Assembly (NCBI RefSeq): GCF_000160835.1
Contig: NZ_GG700732.1
Location: 224,223-241,670 of the forward strand
Length of the DNA: 17,448 nt
Source of the DNA: Limosilactobacillus antri DSM 16041
Lineage (GTDB): Bacteria; Bacillota; Bacilli; Lactobacillales; Lactobacillaceae
Reading direction: 5' to 3'
The stretch's first letter is position 1, and every line of letters starts with the position of its first letter. Shown piece after piece: positions 14,077 to 17,448 of this stretch. Below the pieces are notes generated by a model. The model was not told the DNA's origin. It did not search any database and worked only from the letters and a program-made list of their open reading frames with translations. Made by a program: the position numbers and the translations under genes.

Positions 14077-14178
14077 GAACGATGGATAGGTTTGATTGAC
14101 AGGCAAGTCCTATTTGTAGAAACAGTTAATGATTACTGACAATGAAAAGTTAATTTAGTAGTCAAAAGGAGGGTTTTG

Positions 14179-16857
14179 ATGTTATCGAAAAATAATAATC
14201 GTGAGCTTCAACGAAAGATAGATGATAGGCAAGATCGTTTTACATTGCGTAAACTTTCAATTGGGGTTGCCTCTATCTTACTTGGTTCTTTTATTATGGG
14301 AACCCAGTTGTCGCAAACGGCTTATGCTTCTAATGACAATGGTACAGCAATTACTGAAACAACGCCCCAGGCAAGTTTACCAGGGAGCAATGATGCGTCA
14401 AATCAATCTAGCGCGGTTGAAAGTGCTAGTGCCCCAGTAAGCGCAAGTTCTAACCAAAATAATCAGGTGCATACAGCAAGTGGGGAAGTTACAGCTACTT
14501 CTAACAGTTCTAGCTCAATAAATTCCTCATCAGTAGCTAATAAAACAGCAACTGCTAGCAGTCAATCATCTCAAATGAGCGCTGGGTTAACTAATAATAA
14601 CCCAAGTTTGATGCCCGTGATGGCTGCAAGTGGATCTAATGACTCTTTTCATAATTCCCAAGTGTCATTAAATACTCAACAAGCAAGTATTACAGATGCG
14701 CCAGGTTATCCTAATACCAATGGAATAATACCTCAAAATCAATATATTATTGATCAATTCCATTTAACTAATGGTCAATTAACCAATAATGCGTATACGC
14801 CTTTAAATATGGTAATTACTTTAGCTACTAATCGTAATGAGCCAGGAGGAATCTTAAATTACTATATTACAAACGACCAATATACGCAGCAGTATAGTAA
14901 TGGGACAATAAATATTGGGGAGATGCAAAGCTATGAAGGGCCATATCAAGGTTCTAAAATTGATATTTATAATTTTGGGAAGAATGGAATAAGTATTAAT
15001 GAACTTAATAATAATTACGGCTTAGCTTTTACATTTGGTTATGGAAAGTACCAGGCTCTTATCAAAGAGAATCCTAATCCTTATGCTGCAGATAGTGTAT
15101 CTAATGCGTGGGGAGATATAATGCCGAAAAAAGTAACTCAAACTATTAAATATGTAAACGAAAAAACAGGAGAAGAAATATCGGGAATACAGCCTTACAC
15201 ACAAACGGGACTCACAGGACAGGTATATTCAGCTGAAAAAAACGACCAAATAGTTATTAAGGGTTATTATTTGATTAATAGTAGTCGTGCTAATGGAACT
15301 ATTTCACAATTTTATGATGGAGGAACCTACACAAATGAGTGGGTAAGTGCAAGCGGACAATTAATAAAAGAGGTATGGCACCAAATTTCACAAAATGGGT
15401 TGATGCAATGTGATATTTATATTAATGGTCAGCAGCAATATGATCCTAATAATTTAAAAGGAATTGTTTATCCTTCAAGTCAAAGCTCACTTGGCCCAAC
15501 ATCTTTGAGTATTCAAAATGGTAATTATGTCTTTCCAAATCCTTATGTAGAACAGACACAAAACATTGAATTAAAATATTTGCCATTAGGGAAAATTATT
15601 CCAGTTTTACCGAATGGAGAAGTAATACCAAACGCACCGCAACCGCAATATCAGAATAATCCTAATGATCCAACCGGGGTTAAACCGGATGAGCCAGTTC
15701 CTGCTATTCCTGGTTATACTCCGCAAGAACAAACGGTTACGCCAGAAGATCCTGGAAAAGATACGCAGGTTATTTATACGCCAATTCAGCAGGGATCAAT
15801 CACTGTGATCGTTCATGATGTAACGGATAATGTCAACTTGCCGCAATACGGTAAGAGCAGTGGTGAACAAGATGTGGGGACTGGCTTTACCTATGATAAG
15901 AATACTGTAATTACAGACCTTGAAAACAAGGGTTATAAAGTTCTTAATCCAGACGCTGTAATTCCAACGACAATTAGTAAAGGTGCCCAAAACATTGTGA
16001 TTAATGTTGAACACGAGCTTGTGCCTGTAACGCCAGAAAATCCAGGACAACCAGGTCAGCCAATCAATCCGAACGATCCAAACGGTCCAAAGTGGCCAGA
16101 CGGGACCGCTAAGAATGACTTGGAGGCAACTGGAACTCAGACCATTCACTACGTTGGGGCTGGTGACCAGACGCCGGCTAACAATGTTCAGCACTTTACC
16201 TTTACTAAGAGTGCCGTGGTTGATAAGGTAACTGGTAAGATTGTTAGTGAAACTGACTGGAACGTCGCTAGCCACACCTTTGGCAATGTTGACACGCCAG
16301 TAGTAGCGGGCTATCACGCAGACAAGACCGTTGCTGGTGGTGCAACCATTACCCCTGATGACTTGAATAAGGTGGTTACGGTAACGTACACGCCAAATGG
16401 TCATATTATTCCAGTCGGTCCGGATGGGAAGCCATTGCCAAATGTTCCACAACCGCAATACCCAACGAACCCAAATAATTCAACTGAAGTGACGCCGAAT
16501 GAACCAGTACCGGAAATTCCAGGATATACACCAAATGTTTCAACAGTAACTCCTGAGAATCCGGGTGAAAATACTCCAGTAGTTTACACGCCAAACGAAA
16601 AACCAATGACGCCAACTACAACACCAGCTGGAAATGGTAATATTCCTACTAATGGACAAACTACTTCTTCAGCAGGCAGTTCAGTTAGCATAAGCAATGT
16701 AAACAACGCTAATGCCACCACACCAGTAGCACAAAAACAAGTTGCTCAATTACCGCAAACTGGCAATGAACAATTAAAGCATGAAGGAATCTTAGGCTTA
16801 CTTGCCTTAGGAGTTGCAGGCTTATTGGCATTTGGTAAAAAGCGTCGTAAAGAATAA
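14179..16857 (+). CDS. YSIRK/LPQTG cell-wall-anchored surface protein with Mub-type repeats
   Basis: The protein has 892 residues from ATG 14179 (AAGGAGGG at 14166-14173; a TTG at 14176 is less likely). A YSIRK-type signal (FTLRKLSIGVAS, 21-32) targets secretion to the septum; cleavage is likely after A50 in TAYA-S. Residues 51-150 are Ser/Asn/Thr-rich. Residues about 150-320 form an unrecognised, possibly lectin-like region. A MucBP-like segment begins near 323 (TIKYVNEKTGEEISG). Two 65-residue proline-rich repeats (471-535 and 741-805) share 42 identical positions and flank two Mub-B2-like modules (about 538-612 and 646-740). LPQTG at 858-862, a hydrophobic helix and KKRRKE form the sortase signal. 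A role in mucus or epithelial adhesion is likely from the family. The 16.08-16.40 kb part is visibly richer in G+C than the first 1.4 kb, suggesting mosaic origin. Confidence 0.9.
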   Translation: MLSKNNNRELQRKIDDRQDRFTLRKLSIGVASILLGSFIMGTQLSQTAYASNDNGTAITETTPQASLPGSNDASNQSSAVESASAPVSASSNQNNQVHTASGEVTATSNSSSSINSSSVANKTATASSQSSQMSAGLTNNNPSLMPVMAASGSNDSFHNSQVSLNTQQASITDAPGYPNTNGIIPQNQYIIDQFHLTNGQLTNNAYTPLNMVITLATNRNEPGGILNYYITNDQYTQQYSNGTINIGEMQSYEGPYQGSKIDIYNFGKNGISINELNNNYGLAFTFGYGKYQALIKENPNPYAADSVSNAWGDIMPKKVTQTIKYVNEKTGEEISGIQPYTQTGLTGQVYSAEKNDQIVIKGYYLINSSRANGTISQFYDGGTYTNEWVSASGQLIKEVWHQISQNGLMQCDIYINGQQQYDPNNLKGIVYPSSQSSLGPTSLSIQNGNYVFPNPYVEQTQNIELKYLPLGKIIPVLPNGEVIPNAPQPQYQNNPNDPTGVKPDEPVPAIPGYTPQEQTVTPEDPGKDTQVIYTPIQQGSITVIVHDVTDNVNLPQYGKSSGEQDVGTGFTYDKNTVITDLENKGYKVLNPDAVIPTTISKGAQNIVINVEHELVPVTPENPGQPGQPINPNDPNGPKWPDGTAKNDLEATGTQTIHYVGAGDQTPANNVQHFTFTKSAVVDKVTGKIVSETDWNVASHTFGNVDTPVVAGYHADKTVAGGATITPDDLNKVVTVTYTPNGHIIPVGPDGKPLPNVPQPQYPTNPNNSTEVTPNEPVPEIPGYTPNVSTVTPENPGENTPVVYTPNEKPMTPTTTPAGNGNIPTNGQTTSSAGSSVSISNVNNANATTPVAQKQVAQLPQTGNEQLKHEGILGLLALGVAGLLAFGKKRRKE
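15589..15783 (+). repeat. Surface protein repeat, copy 1 (65 codons)
   Basis: Encodes GKIIPVLPNG ... PGYTP ... VIYTP. It aligns without gaps to copy 2 at 16399-16593, with 42 of 65 residues identical. Confidence 0.85.
16399..16593 (+). repeat. Surface protein repeat, copy 2 (65 codons)
   Basis: Encodes GHIIPVGPDG ... PGYTP ... VVYTP. It has the same length as copy 1 and ends just before the wall-spanning Thr/Ser/Asn-rich linker and LPQTG. Confidence 0.85.
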
Positions 16858-16897
16858 TTAATTTATTGTTTGTCACATCGAATAAGTGAAAAAAGCC

Positions 16898-17448
16898 GGC
16901 TCTTCGTCAAGAAGTACTGATGAGAAAATCGAATAAGTTTTGTTAAGCAACTCGTGTCTGGACTTTGGCACGGGCTGTTTGCTTGTTCTTCCGGTTAATG
17001 GCGATATAAGTGTTAAGAAGCGCAAGCAATATCCGGATTCTGAAATTGGCAAAGTTTCTGAATCCATAAGCCACTCGCTTGATGACCTTGATCTTATTGT
17101 TGGTTCCTTCAACGGGACCATTAGTGTAGCCCTCATACTTAAAGCTATGCAGAATCTCTTTCTTGTGTTGGCGTAATGTCCGCTGTACCTTTTGCAGGGG
17201 CTGCGGAAGCACCGTTAGCTTGGTAGTAAGCAATTGGTTCAGTTGACTGCGACTCCGCCGACTGACAGCGAAGATTAAGTCCTGGTAGTAGCGGTAAGCC
17301 TGCTGGAGGTCCTCATCAAAGCTGAGGAGACGATGAATGACTTCGACATCGGTCAATTGGGCATAGCTGAAGTTGGCCCGCCGCCAGTAGTTATCGTATT
17401 TTAGCTCACTAGCTGGGGTTAGGATGAGCTTCCAGAAGTGTTTCAGCG
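16898..17448 (-). mobile_element. ISL3-family element, one end only
   Basis: The terminal sequence starts near GGCTCTTC (16898-16905), typical of ISL3 ends, and contains a short CTTC-GTCAA-GAAG hairpin. The element continues past the window. It lies 40 bases behind the surface protein gene, and no clear terminator for that gene is seen between them. Confidence 0.6.
16943..17448 (-). CDS. ISL3-family transposase, C-terminal part (runs off the window)
   Basis: The frame is open from the right edge of the window (first visible codons LKHFWKLILTPASELKYDNY) to the TAA at 16943, 168 residues. The ISL3 DDE C-terminus is clear: FKYEGYTNGPVEGTNNKIKV with the catalytic glutamate in VEGTNNK, followed by IKRVAYGFRNFANFRIRIL. 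The visible part has no stop or frameshift. A short start within this frame at 17356 is not the real start. Whether the complete gene is intact cannot be judged here. Confidence 0.92.
   Translation of the reverse strand, partial: LKHFWKLILTPASELKYDNYWRRANFSYAQLTDVEVIHRLLSFDEDLQQAYRYYQDLIFAVSRRSRSQLNQLLTTKLTVLPQPLQKVQRTLRQHKKEILHSFKYEGYTNGPVEGTNNKIKVIKRVAYGFRNFANFRIRILLALLNTYIAINRKNKQTARAKVQTRVA

Noticed and set aside
15796..16458. 220-codon minus-strand frame inside the surface protein gene
   Set aside because: It is antisense to repeat-encoding sequence and has low-complexity content; the plus-strand protein is clearly real.
1..17448. CRISPR arrays, tRNA or rRNA genes
   Set aside because: No regularly spaced short repeats, tRNA-like cloverleafs ending in CCA, or rRNA segments were noticed on reading.

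Overview
The window looks like a chromosomal segment of a lactic acid bacterium, most probably Limosilactobacillus (fermentum/mucosae/reuteri group). The reasons are strong AGGAGG ribosome binding sites, moderate GC with a preference for CGG arginine codons, a sortase-anchored YSIRK/LPQTG surface protein with Mub-type repeats, and IS30, ISL3 and IS4-type elements of the kind common in lactobacilli. The species assignment is an inference.

Layout, left to right. (1) 133-2895: an OmpR-type response regulator and a sensor histidine kinase with overlapping stop/start codons, followed by a membrane-anchored PepSY protein behind its own putative promoter. The order resembles the ykoGH-ykoI arrangement of Bacillus. 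(2) 2896-3235: a gene-free stretch that folds like a regulatory leader RNA. It has a 26-bp stem-loop, then a terminator whose 5' arm can instead pair with an upstream strand over 10 bp. (3) 3236-5373: a PTS EIIC-like membrane protein gene broken by two in-frame TAG codons, overlapping an intact DUF915-type alpha/beta hydrolase gene. A terminator follows. (4) 5484-7594: an EamA (DMT) transporter; a convergent SMR/Gdx-type exporter behind a good promoter and a leader with a terminator just before its ribosome binding site; and a divergent gene of unknown function. (5) 7693-9055: an aldo/keto reductase pseudogene with an internal out-of-frame deletion, then an AbrB/MazE-type antitoxin and a RelE/ParE-like toxin cut off at an IS4-family element.

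(6) 9055-10832: the IS4-family element with a frameshifted transposase, then the 3' end (domains V and VI) of a group II intron with no reverse transcriptase. (7) 10833-12907: moaA, a MIP18-family iron-sulfur assembly gene and a shared terminator, facing moaC and a 47-codon LacI-type helix-turn-helix reading frame. MoaA and MoaC together would make cyclic pyranopterin monophosphate; MIP18 may help supply MoaA's two Fe-S clusters. No moaD, moaE or moeA lies in the window. (8) 13000-14037: an intact IS30-family element. (9) 14048-16857: a strong promoter and an 892-residue YSIRK...LPQTG surface protein carrying two 65-residue repeats. (10) 16898 to the end: the terminal part of an ISL3-family element running out of the window.

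The region mixes functional genes with much decay: EIIC-like gene, aldo/keto reductase, toxin, IS4 transposase, intron remnant and perhaps the LacI fragment. The most novel-looking signals are the two attenuator-like leader RNAs (2991-3189 on +, and 6704-6809 on -), and the pairing of an EIIC-like protein lacking the usual substrate-binding glutamate with a DUF915 hydrolase.
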